Source of the DNA: Planctomycetaceae bacterium
Lineage (GTDB): Bacteria; Planctomycetota; Planctomycetia; Pirellulales; Pirellulaceae
Length of the DNA: 5,339 nt
Reading direction: 5' to 3'
NCBI GenBank assembly: GCA_007695205.1
Contig: REEF01000388.1
Coordinates: 1-5,339 of the forward strand
Shown here: piece after piece, positions 1 through 5,339 of the stretch
Layout of the letters: each line of letters begins with the position of its first letter
Numbering within the stretch: position 1 is the stretch's first letter
Made by a program: the position numbers and the translations under genes
Notes under the pieces: model-generated
Seen by the model: the letters and a program-made list of their open reading frames with translations, nothing else
Database searches by the model: none
Told to the model about the DNA's origin: nothing

Positions 1-817
1 TTTAAGCGATCTGGCCGAAGAGGGGTATTCGTTCTGCGATGCCCTGTTCGTCTTGTTCCAGGGCCGCATCCCGACGCAAAACGAAGAGAAGATGCTGGAT
101 TACGAGATGGGGGTCTTCATGGAGCATTCCATGTCGCCTTCGGCGGTCGGTGCGATCGGGGTGATCACGGGCCGGCCGAACCTGCCGTGCGCCGTCGCCG
201 CAGCGATCACGACCTTTGGCGGCGTGCATGGTCCGGGTGCTGCGCATGGGTACATGATGAACAAGTACCTGGAGCGGGCGCGCGTCGAGGGCAAGACGGT
301 CGACGAAATGGCCAAGACCCTGGTCGACGAGTACATGGACGCGGGGCGGCCGGTGATGGGCATGGGCCAGCCCCAACATATCGATAGCGACCCGCGTGCC
401 GAGCCGATTCATCTGAAGCAGGAGGAACTCGGTCTACAGGGCGTTTATCTCGAATTCCAACGAGCCGTGGAGAAGTACTTCCACGCGCGGCGCGAGGCCG
501 AAGGACGATCCTACGTCGGCGTCAATGTGGTCGGTTCGGGAAATACGGCATTGATGGAGATCGGTTTTTCGCCGAACGCCGGCTGGTGCATCGGCAGTGT
601 GACGCGGGGATTCAGTTGTGCGGCGCACGCGCTGTTCAACATGAAGAAGGGTCGAGCTTGGGGCGCGTCGCGCAACGAGCCGATGGTCCAGATGATCGAT
701 CTGTCCATGATCAAGTACGTTGGACCTGAAGACCGCATGGTTCCCAAGCAGGAAGAGCGTCAGGAATACGCCACGAAACAGAAAGAGTCGGGAGAATACA
801 AGCAATGGGTGATCTGA
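1..817 (+). CDS. Citrate synthase/citryl-CoA lyase-like protein, subunit 1 (5' partial)
   Basis: The reading frame is open from base 2 to the TGA at 815-817, giving 271 visible residues. The start lies left of the window. Aligned with the next gene, about 60 N-terminal residues are missing, so the TTG at 53 is not a real start. The order of motifs is that of the citrate synthase fold: a GRIPT segment (about residues 21-25), the FGGVHGPGAAHG loop (residues 72-83) with His76 at the position of the first catalytic His (GPLHG in citrate synthases), GMGQPQHIDSDPRA (residues 120-133) where GxGH is usual, NVVGSG (175-180) where NVD is usual, and SVTRGF (199-204) with the substrate-binding Arg202. 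The DPR and VTR arginines are retained. The second catalytic His is Gln123 and the catalytic Asp is Val177. Condensation or cleavage of an acyl-CoA is the family role; the actual reaction is unknown. It overlaps the paralogous gene downstream by 13 bases, which suggests coupled translation and a complex. The fold assignment is firm; activity is inference. Confidence 0.88.
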   Translation, partial: LSDLAEEGYSFCDALFVLFQGRIPTQNEEKMLDYEMGVFMEHSMSPSAVGAIGVITGRPNLPCAVAAAITTFGGVHGPGAAHGYMMNKYLERARVEGKTVDEMAKTLVDEYMDAGRPVMGMGQPQHIDSDPRAEPIHLKQEELGLQGVYLEFQRAVEKYFHARREAEGRSYVGVNVVGSGNTALMEIGFSPNAGWCIGSVTRGFSCAAHALFNMKKGRAWGASRNEPMVQMIDLSMIKYVGPEDRMVPKQEERQEYATKQKESGEYKQWVI

Positions 818-1860
818 ACGCAGAGAAACGGGCGCGAGGTATCGGGAACCTGGACGACCCAAAGAATCCGTACGACTATTTCGAGCGTGAATACGGGACG
901 GTGCCGCCCGACGATAAGCGGGCACCGTTCCGATGGGTGTCGGAGGTGGCGTACAAGAACGTTCACCGCATTGTGGCTCGCGGCTACGACACCACGGAAC
1001 TGATGGAGGAAGGCTACGGCGTCGTCGATACCTTGTTCGTGGATTTCCAGGCCAGGATCCCCTTGGTCGAAGAGACCCAGATGCTGAACTATCTGATGAT
1101 CCTGGCCTTAGAGGACGGTTTGTCCATGCCGGCGGCCATTTCGCGGCTGGTGGCTCGGTCGAAAACCTTTCTGACTCAGGCCTGCGGTGCGTCCATCCTG
1201 GCTTTCGGCCACGCCTACGGAGCCTACTCGTCGTTTGGCAACCGCATGGAAAAGTACCTGAAGAAAGTCGACCAGGACGGCATCCGCATGGAAGAAGCGG
1301 CCGCCTTGTTGGTCAAGGAAAATTTTCAGGACGAATCGCTGGGTGTCTCTGAGTTGATGACCAAAGACCCGGCCGCTCAACGCGTGCTGGCTCGAGCGGA
1401 AAAGCTGGGGGTGGCCGGCAAGCACATCGTCTTCATGCAGCACGTCGTCGCTGCGGCTCAAGCGCAGTCTGCCACGCCGGTCGACCTGGACATGCTGGGC
1501 GCGATCGGCGCCACGATGCTGGATCTGGGGTTCAGTCCCGAGGCGTCTTGGGCCATCATGGCCGTCACGCGAGCCTACGCGGCCGGGGCACACTACATCG
1601 AGGAGGTCGAACGCGAAGGAACGTCGCGGCTGGGGCAGGACCTCACCCCGCCGGAAATGTACGATGGGCCTGCCGAATGCCCGGTCCCGCCGTTGCAGGA
1701 TCGCCCGCCAGCTTCCGAAGCGGCCGTGTGTCGGACGCCCGACGAGTGGAAGGAGCGTTTTGAAAAGATGAAGCATCTGCCCGGTAGCGGATTCGCTTTG
1801 ATCGAGGAAATCGAGGACCCGAGTAAAAAGTCGGGGATCAAGAAAGTCGGTAAATTGTAA
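805..1860 (+). CDS. Diverged citrate synthase/citryl-CoA lyase-like protein, subunit 2
   Basis: This gene encodes 351 residues from ATG 805, preceded by GGGAG at 790-794, ten bases upstream, inside the end of the previous gene. It is a paralogue of that gene. Shared landmarks are RGYDTTELMEEGY (residues 60-71; IVARGYD matches the IxVRGY segment of the family), FQARIPLVEE, the AFGHAYGAY loop (residues 133-141), a DPAAQ segment, MLDLGFSPE and AVTRAY with Arg256. An ungapped alignment to its neighbour through the loop (FGHAYG against FGGVHG) puts Tyr138 at the first catalytic His. The second His position is Val and the catalytic Asp position is Leu, and the oxaloacetate-binding DPR has become DPA. 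The protein also has an N-terminal extension (about 45 residues, charged) and a Lys-rich C-terminus. It is therefore probably a non-catalytic or re-purposed partner of subunit 1. Family membership is well supported; function is unknown. Confidence 0.87.
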   Translation: MGDLNAEKRARGIGNLDDPKNPYDYFEREYGTVPPDDKRAPFRWVSEVAYKNVHRIVARGYDTTELMEEGYGVVDTLFVDFQARIPLVEETQMLNYLMILALEDGLSMPAAISRLVARSKTFLTQACGASILAFGHAYGAYSSFGNRMEKYLKKVDQDGIRMEEAAALLVKENFQDESLGVSELMTKDPAAQRVLARAEKLGVAGKHIVFMQHVVAAAQAQSATPVDLDMLGAIGATMLDLGFSPEASWAIMAVTRAYAAGAHYIEEVEREGTSRLGQDLTPPEMYDGPAECPVPPLQDRPPASEAAVCRTPDEWKERFEKMKHLPGSGFALIEEIEDPSKKSGIKKVGKL

Positions 1861-1879
1861 TCGCAGGCCCTGTATTTCT

Positions 1880-1886
1880 GGAGTGA
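1880..1886 (+). promoter_or_regulatory. Ribosome binding site fixing the GTG start of the aldehyde dehydrogenase
   Basis: GGAGTGA ends four bases before GTG 1891. It is the only good Shine-Dalgarno match in the 30-base gap and supports this GTG start. The short gap makes co-transcription with the upstream pair likely. Confidence 0.6.
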
Positions 1887-1890
1887 GCAC

Positions 1891-3282
1891 GTGAGCCAAG
1901 ACAACATCGCGGAAATGTATCAGAGGGCTCGAGCAGCCTTCGAGGCGGTCAGGTACTGGCCGCAGGATAAGGTCGACGAAATGGTCCAGGCGGCGGCCTG
2001 GGAGTGGCAGAAAGAGCCGGTGCGCGAGGAACTGGCGCGATTGGCGGTCGACGAGTCGGGAATCGGGGTGTTCGAAGACAAACGCGCCAAGATCCGAGCC
2101 AAGACGCTGGGCACCTTGTGGGATCAGCGCGGTGCCAAGACCTGCGGGCTGGTCGAAGAGGACCCGGCACGCGGCATTCGCAAATACGCTAAGCCGATCG
2201 GGGTGATCGCCAATGTCGTGCCGTGCACCAACCCGGAATCGACGATCTGTTGCCTGGGCTTGAGCACCTTGAAGACGCGCAATGCGATGATCGTTTCACC
2301 GCATCCTCGCACGCAGGGCAGTTCGTACCGCACGGTGGAATACGGACGCCGCGCGTTGGAAAAGATCGGGGCCCCCGTCGATCTGCTCCAGTGCATCCAA
2401 GAGACCAGCCACGAAAAGACATCCGAACTGATGGCGTGTTGCGATTACGCCATGGCCACGGGCGGAGCGGCCCTGGTCAAGGTCGTCTACGCGGCGGGCA
2501 AGCCGGCGCAGACCGTGGGCGCGGGGAACGTGGTGTCGATCGTCGACGAAACGGCCGATCTCTCCGCCACGGCCCATAAGATCGCGCTGTCCAAACTGGC
2601 CAACAATTCCGCCTCGTGCTCATCGGAAAATGCTGTCGCGATTTACGAAGGTGTGCTGGAAGCCATGCTGGATTGCCTGAAGGCGCAGGGCGGCTACCTG
2701 TGCAGTACTGAGGAACGCGAGAAGCTGCGAGCTTACTACTGGCCCAACGGCAAGAGTTTGAACCGGGAATTGGTGGCCAAGCCAGCGCTGTTCATCGCCC
2801 AACAAGCCGGTCTATCGGTACCCGAGTCGACTCGATTCCTGATGGTCGAGGGAACGAAGCCGGGCCCTGAGGATCGTTTTTCCGGAGAGAAGATCAGCCC
2901 GACGTTGACGGTCTGGAAATGGACCGATTTCGACGAGATGCTAGACCGGCTGGAGAAGATCCTTCAGTTCTCCGGAGAAGGTCACTCGGTTTCCCTGCAT
3001 TCGGAACGCGACGAGCGGCGTGTACAATTGGCGCTGCGAGCCAACGTGGGTCGAGTGGTCTGCAACATGCCGCACGCCCACGCCAACAGCGGTGGTTGGA
3101 ACAGCGGTTTGCCCTTCACCGACAGCCTGGGCTGTGGCAGTTGGGCCGGGAACATGACCAGCGACAACATCAATTGGCGACAGTTCCTCAATTATACTTG
3201 GCTGGCAGTGCCCGCGGAGGAGCATGTGCCGAGTGACGAAGAGTTGTTCGGCGACTACTTCGCCAAGTGGGGTCGAGACTGA
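1891..3282 (+). CDS. CoA-acylating aldehyde dehydrogenase (sulfoacetaldehyde/succinate-semialdehyde dehydrogenase-like)
   Basis: This 463-residue cytosolic enzyme most likely interconverts an aldehyde and its acyl-CoA with NAD(P) and CoA. The aldehyde dehydrogenase fold is clear from KPIGVIANVVPCTNP (residues 101-115), SPHPR (136-140), the ATGG nucleotide-binding turn (189-192), GKPAQTVGAGN just after it, and the catalytic nucleophile Cys243 in NNSASCSSEN (238-247). The C-terminal SGGWNSGLPFTDSLGCGSW stretch (residues 400-418) and the CSSEN context resemble sulfoacetaldehyde dehydrogenase (acylating, SauS type) and the related succinate-semialdehyde and propionaldehyde acylating enzymes rather than hydrolytic aldehyde dehydrogenases. 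The length is normal for this group, and no N-terminal targeting extension for a microcompartment is seen. It follows the citrate synthase-like pair by 30 bases, so its acyl-CoA product is the obvious candidate substrate for them, or the reverse. Acylating type is confident; the exact aldehyde (sulfo-, phosphono-, carboxy- or plain) cannot be read from the sequence. Confidence 0.9.
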   Translation: MSQDNIAEMYQRARAAFEAVRYWPQDKVDEMVQAAAWEWQKEPVREELARLAVDESGIGVFEDKRAKIRAKTLGTLWDQRGAKTCGLVEEDPARGIRKYAKPIGVIANVVPCTNPESTICCLGLSTLKTRNAMIVSPHPRTQGSSYRTVEYGRRALEKIGAPVDLLQCIQETSHEKTSELMACCDYAMATGGAALVKVVYAAGKPAQTVGAGNVVSIVDETADLSATAHKIALSKLANNSASCSSENAVAIYEGVLEAMLDCLKAQGGYLCSTEEREKLRAYYWPNGKSLNRELVAKPALFIAQQAGLSVPESTRFLMVEGTKPGPEDRFSGEKISPTLTVWKWTDFDEMLDRLEKILQFSGEGHSVSLHSERDERRVQLALRANVGRVVCNMPHAHANSGGWNSGLPFTDSLGCGSWAGNMTSDNINWRQFLNYTWLAVPAEEHVPSDEELFGDYFAKWGRD

Positions 3283-3288
3283 CCCACC

Positions 3289-3359
3289 GCGTCGGATTTC
3301 GCGTCCGATCGGCGTTTATCGGAGGAACGACCGACGTTCCGGGAGAAAACATCCGACGC
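3289..3359. repeat. Nested inverted repeats in the gap between aldehyde dehydrogenase and HAD genes
   Basis: A 9-base perfect inverted repeat, GCGTCGGAT (3289-3297) and ATCCGACGC (3351-3359), is separated by 53 bases. Inside it lies a perfect 6-bp hairpin, GGAACG (3324-3329) with CGTTCC (3335-3340) and a five-base loop. The alternative pairing TCGGA (3292-3296) with TCCGA (3304-3308) competes with the outer stem. The structure starts seven bases after the stop codon and has no U-tract, so it is not a standard intrinsic terminator. It could be a transcript-processing or stabilising element, an operator, or chance in GC-rich DNA. Confidence 0.4.
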
Positions 3360-3405
3360 CGCGTGCGACTTGTTCGCCACGCGGCCAGGTCACTCGGGTA
3401 CCACC

Positions 3406-3413
3406 AGGGAAAG
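3406..3413 (+). promoter_or_regulatory. Ribosome binding site deciding the HAD gene start
   Basis: AGGGAAAG lies four bases upstream of ATG 3418 (seven from the AGGGA core). It favours this ATG over the in-frame TTG at 3370, which would add 16 residues unlike any HAD N-terminus. HAD proteins normally place motif I within the first dozen residues, as this start does. Confidence 0.6.
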
Positions 3414-3417
3414 ATCC

Positions 3418-4131
3418 ATGGTTCGGGCTGTCCTCTTCGATTTCGGGCAAACGCTGGTCGATTCGGCCCACGGGTTCCGTACGGCCGAAAAGCGATTGCA
3501 ATCGCGGATCTTGAGCCGATTGGTGAACGTCGACTCGGACGAATTTCTGGCCTTCTATCGACAGCGGCGTGCGGAGCGGCAACATGCGTCGGATTTTTCG
3601 CGGAAGAATCTGGCGGTGGATCTGCTGCAACACTTTGTTTGCCCGGAGCACGTAGCCGACGTTGAAAGCTGGGAGGACGAATACTGGGACACCGTGCGTG
3701 ACCACACACGAGAGTTCCCCGAGGCTCGCGGCGTCTTGCACCAGTTGCAGGCTTCGTTCCGGCTGGGACTGGTGACCAACACCCAGGGCCAGGGCCGGTT
3801 GGGGACGCATCGGCTGCGTGATTTCCCGGCGTTGATGGAATGCTTCCAGGCCGTGGTCGTCGCGGGCGAGGCGGGCGTTCCCGAGAAACCCGACCCGAGT
3901 CCCTTCCTGGCGTGCCTACGGCAACTCGATTGCTCGCCTGCCGAAGCCGTTTACGTCGGAGACGACTGGCGGATCGATATGTGCGGGGCGCAGGCTGTCG
4001 GGATGCCCGCCATCTGGCTGCAGCATCAGGCGACCCGCCGCCGGTGGCCCGATGCGGCAAGCGACGTTCCCCTCATCCGCTCGCTGGACGAATTACTGCG
4101 ATTTCCCTTGCTCTCGGAGTCCAAATCGTGA
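3418..4131 (+). CDS. HAD-superfamily hydrolase with modified motif I
   Basis: The product has 237 residues from ATG 3418. Motif I is VLFDFGQTLVDS (residues 5-16) with nucleophile Asp8. The usual second Asp (DxD) is Gly10. Motif II is LVTNT with Thr120, motif III is EKPDPSPF with Lys157, and motif IV is VGDDWRID (Asp182, Asp187). A helical cap of about 100 residues sits between motifs I and II, the C1 arrangement of the phosphoglycolate phosphatase/phosphonatase branch. Loss of the second Asp also occurs in phosphonoacetaldehyde hydrolase (DWAGT), but that enzyme needs a cap lysine for a Schiff base, and I cannot place one here with certainty (Lys25 and Lys63 are the only nearby lysines). The gene is translationally linked to the next one by a 4-base overlap. 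Membership in the superfamily is sure; phosphatase versus C-P hydrolase versus other is open. Confidence 0.87.
   Translation: MVRAVLFDFGQTLVDSAHGFRTAEKRLQSRILSRLVNVDSDEFLAFYRQRRAERQHASDFSRKNLAVDLLQHFVCPEHVADVESWEDEYWDTVRDHTREFPEARGVLHQLQASFRLGLVTNTQGQGRLGTHRLRDFPALMECFQAVVVAGEAGVPEKPDPSPFLACLRQLDCSPAEAVYVGDDWRIDMCGAQAVGMPAIWLQHQATRRRWPDAASDVPLIRSLDELLRFPLLSESKS
4116..4119 (+). promoter_or_regulatory. Ribosome binding site for the GTG start of the alcohol dehydrogenase
   Basis: GGAG sits eight bases before GTG 4128, inside the end of the HAD gene. The frame stays open far upstream (to about 3840), but that part overlaps the HAD coding sequence and is Arg-rich with no family similarity, so the GTG is preferred. 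Confidence 0.5.
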
Positions 4132-5234
4132 CGCGATCCCATGCCGCCGTTTTTGAAAAACCGGGACAACCTTTGGCGATCGAATCGTTTGCCTTGCCGG
4201 ATTCCATCGAACCCGGCGCGGCGCTGTGCAAGGTGCGGATGGGTACCATCTGCGGATCCGACCTGCACACCATTTTCGGACGTCGCCAGGAGCCCACCCC
4301 CTTGATCCTGGGGCACGAGATCGTCGGCCAGATCGTGGCGTTGGGTCCGGGGTTAGAGCGGGATGGATTCGGCCATCCGCTGAACATCGGCGACCGGGTC
4401 TCGTGGTCCATCATGGCGTCTTGCGGCGAATGTTTCTTTTGCCGTCGCGACCTGCCTCAGAAATGCATCGCCCTGCGCAAATACGGACACACCGCTTGTA
4501 CCGCGCCGCCGCATCTGACCGGAGGCTACGCGGAGCACGTCTACCTGTTCCCGGGCACGGCCATTTATCGAGTTCCGGAGGAATTGTCCGACGAGATCGC
4601 CACGCCCGCCAATTGCGCGCTGTCGACCGTCATCCATGCGGTCGAAGCCATCGAGGTCCGGCCCGACGAAACCGTGTTGATTCAGGGGGCGGGATTGCTG
4701 GGATTGAATCTGATCGCCCTGTGCCGTGAAGCGGGGGCGGCCAGCATCCATGTGACGGACGTCAGTCCCGCGCGTCTGGAACTGGCCGCTCGCTTTGGCG
4801 CCGACCACTGCTGGAATCTGGCCGATCAGCCCACGGGCGGCGCGGCCCAGCAGATCGTCCAGCGGACCGACGGCTACGGGGCTGACGTGGCCTTCGAGGT
4901 CTGTGGCGTTTCGCGGGCCGTCGCAGATGCCGTGGCGGCCTTACGGATCGGCGGCCGCTACCTGGTGGCCGGACTGGTGAGCCCCGGCAGCGATCTCGGG
5001 CTGGATGGCAACCAATTGACTCGAAAGTGCCTTACGCTCAAAGGCATCCACAACTACCATCCCCGGCACCTAGGACGGGCGTTGGAGTTCCTCAAACAAC
5101 ATGCCGAGCGTTATCCGTACTCGGAGCTTGTCGGAGCGGTATTTCCGCTGGACCAGATCAACCAAGCCATTCAAGTCGCCGCCACCGGCCAGTTCGTGCG
5201 TGTGGCGGTCCGAGCCGGAAAGGAGCCCGGGTGA
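4128..5234 (+). CDS. Zinc-dependent medium-chain alcohol dehydrogenase, phosphonate-catabolism-associated type
   Basis: This 368-residue enzyme likely oxidises an alcohol (or reduces an aldehyde) with NAD. It starts at GTG 4128, whose last two bases begin the HAD stop codon. The GroES-like domain carries catalytic zinc ligands Cys42 (TICGSD) and His63-Glu64 (LGHE), with Cys163 (PANC) the probable third ligand. A structural zinc lobe has Cys99, Cys102, Cys105 and Cys113 in the classic C-x2-C-x2-C-x7-C spacing. The Rossmann domain has GAGLLG (187-192), and an acidic Asp211 at the end of the second strand (HVTDVS) favours NAD over NADP. KYGH (118-121), GGYAEH (132-137) and HNYHPRHL (308-315) match my recollection of the TIGR03366 clade, named 'phosphonate catabolism associated alcohol dehydrogenase', found repeatedly beside phosphonate genes. 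Enzyme class is very confident; the clade call rests on memory of its motifs. The substrate could be a hydroxyethyl phosphonate or sulfonate (isethionate), or a polyol. Confidence 0.9.
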   Translation: MTRSHAAVFEKPGQPLAIESFALPDSIEPGAALCKVRMGTICGSDLHTIFGRRQEPTPLILGHEIVGQIVALGPGLERDGFGHPLNIGDRVSWSIMASCGECFFCRRDLPQKCIALRKYGHTACTAPPHLTGGYAEHVYLFPGTAIYRVPEELSDEIATPANCALSTVIHAVEAIEVRPDETVLIQGAGLLGLNLIALCREAGAASIHVTDVSPARLELAARFGADHCWNLADQPTGGAAQQIVQRTDGYGADVAFEVCGVSRAVADAVAALRIGGRYLVAGLVSPGSDLGLDGNQLTRKCLTLKGIHNYHPRHLGRALEFLKQHAERYPYSELVGAVFPLDQINQAIQVAATGQFVRVAVRAGKEPG

Positions 5235-5251
5235 TGATTCGGATTTCGCCT

Positions 5252-5283
5252 GGCCTTCGGTTCCGGCCGAGCGGAGCAAGGCC
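5252..5283 (+). terminator. Possible hairpin after the alcohol dehydrogenase gene
   Basis: GGCCTT (5252-5257) pairs with AAGGCC (5278-5283), and an inner TCCG (5262-5265) pairs with CGGA (5272-5275) around a six-base loop. It begins 17 bases after the stop codon. No U-run follows, so it is a weak terminator candidate, or a remnant of an intergenic repeat. Confidence 0.3.
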
Positions 5284-5299
5284 GCGTAGAGTCTTCACC

Positions 5300-5335
5300 T
5301 GTAGGATGCCTGCACGGTGCGCGCATCTTTGTAGG
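5300..5335. repeat. TGTAGG direct repeats flanking a hairpin
   Basis: TGTAGG occurs at 5300-5305 and again at 5330-5335. Between them an imperfect palindrome runs from GATGC (5305-5309) to GCATC (5323-5327), with an inner GC/GC pairing, followed by TTTGT. The terminal TGTAGGTTGG resembles the edge of a widespread intergenic repeat type (TGTAGGTTGGGTT...), of which only the first bases are visible. It may serve as a terminator-like end of the operon. Confidence 0.35.
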
Positions 5336-5339
5336 TTGG

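Noticed and set aside
53..817. TTG at 53 as start of the first gene
   Set aside because: The frame stays open to the left edge, and the residues before it (GYSFCDALF) match the family and the paralogue, so the gene is cut by the window.
1108..1899. 263-codon open frame on the - strand
   Set aside because: It is antisense to the second citrate synthase-like gene, has no family similarity and an Arg/Gly-rich composition; the + strand frame carries clear motifs.
3188..4060. 290-codon open frame on the - strand
   Set aside because: It is antisense to the HAD gene and the end of the aldehyde dehydrogenase gene, is rich in Arg/Pro/Ser and has no recognisable motif; it is a shadow frame of GC-rich coding DNA.
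3840..4127. In-frame N-terminal extension of the alcohol dehydrogenase (96 codons)
   Set aside because: It lies wholly within the HAD coding sequence and is Arg-rich; the enzyme family starts near the AAVFEKPG segment, and a ribosome binding site precedes GTG 4128.
5234..5339. Possible new gene starting at ATG 5234, overlapping the dehydrogenase stop and open to the right edge
   Set aside because: The 35 codons encode an Arg/Cys-rich peptide over hairpin and repeat sequence, and there is no recognisable N-terminus; more likely non-coding, though the edge prevents a firm decision.
1..5339. CRISPR array, tRNA, rRNA, insertion sequence or prophage signs
   Set aside because: No regularly spaced repeats, cloverleaf-like stretches, transposase motifs or terminal inverted repeats were seen; the region is almost wholly metabolic coding sequence.

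Overview
The window is a gene-dense stretch (roughly 60% G+C, estimated by eye) with five genes, all on the + strand. The organism cannot be fixed from the sequence. The composition, the non-ATG (GTG) starts and the TGTAGGTTGG-type intergenic sequence at the right edge would suit a Planctomycetota-like or other GC-rich Gram-negative bacterium, but this is a weak inference.

Layout: (1) 1-817, the 3' part of a citrate synthase/citryl-CoA lyase-fold protein cut by the left edge. (2) 805-1860, a second, diverged citrate synthase-fold protein whose start overlaps the first gene by 13 bases. (3) 1891-3282, a CoA-acylating aldehyde dehydrogenase of the sulfoacetaldehyde/succinate-semialdehyde type. 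(4) 3283-3417, a 135-base gap with nested inverted repeats. (5) 3418-4131, a HAD-superfamily hydrolase. (6) 4128-5234, a zinc-dependent medium-chain alcohol dehydrogenase that starts inside the HAD stop codon and resembles the clade named 'phosphonate catabolism associated alcohol dehydrogenase'. (7) 5235-5339, a non-coding tail with two possible hairpins, probably the end of the operon.

The genes look like one catabolic unit. The alcohol dehydrogenase could oxidise an alcohol to an aldehyde, the acylating dehydrogenase could convert that aldehyde to an acyl-CoA, and the two citrate synthase-like proteins could use the acyl-CoA in a carbon-carbon bond-forming or bond-breaking step. The HAD protein would remove phosphate or cleave a C-P bond. 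The similarity of the aldehyde and alcohol dehydrogenases to enzymes of C2 sulfonate and phosphonate metabolism suggests a charged C2 substrate (sulfoacetaldehyde or phosphonoacetaldehyde type). That is a hypothesis; no transporter, regulator or diagnostic C-S/C-P cleaving enzyme lies in the window.

The most unusual signal is the citrate synthase pair. By motif alignment the first protein keeps one of the three classical catalytic residues (His, then Gln for His, Val for Asp). The second keeps none (Tyr, Val, Leu). A tandem pair with these replacements next to an acylating aldehyde dehydrogenase suggests an undescribed heteromeric CoA enzyme.
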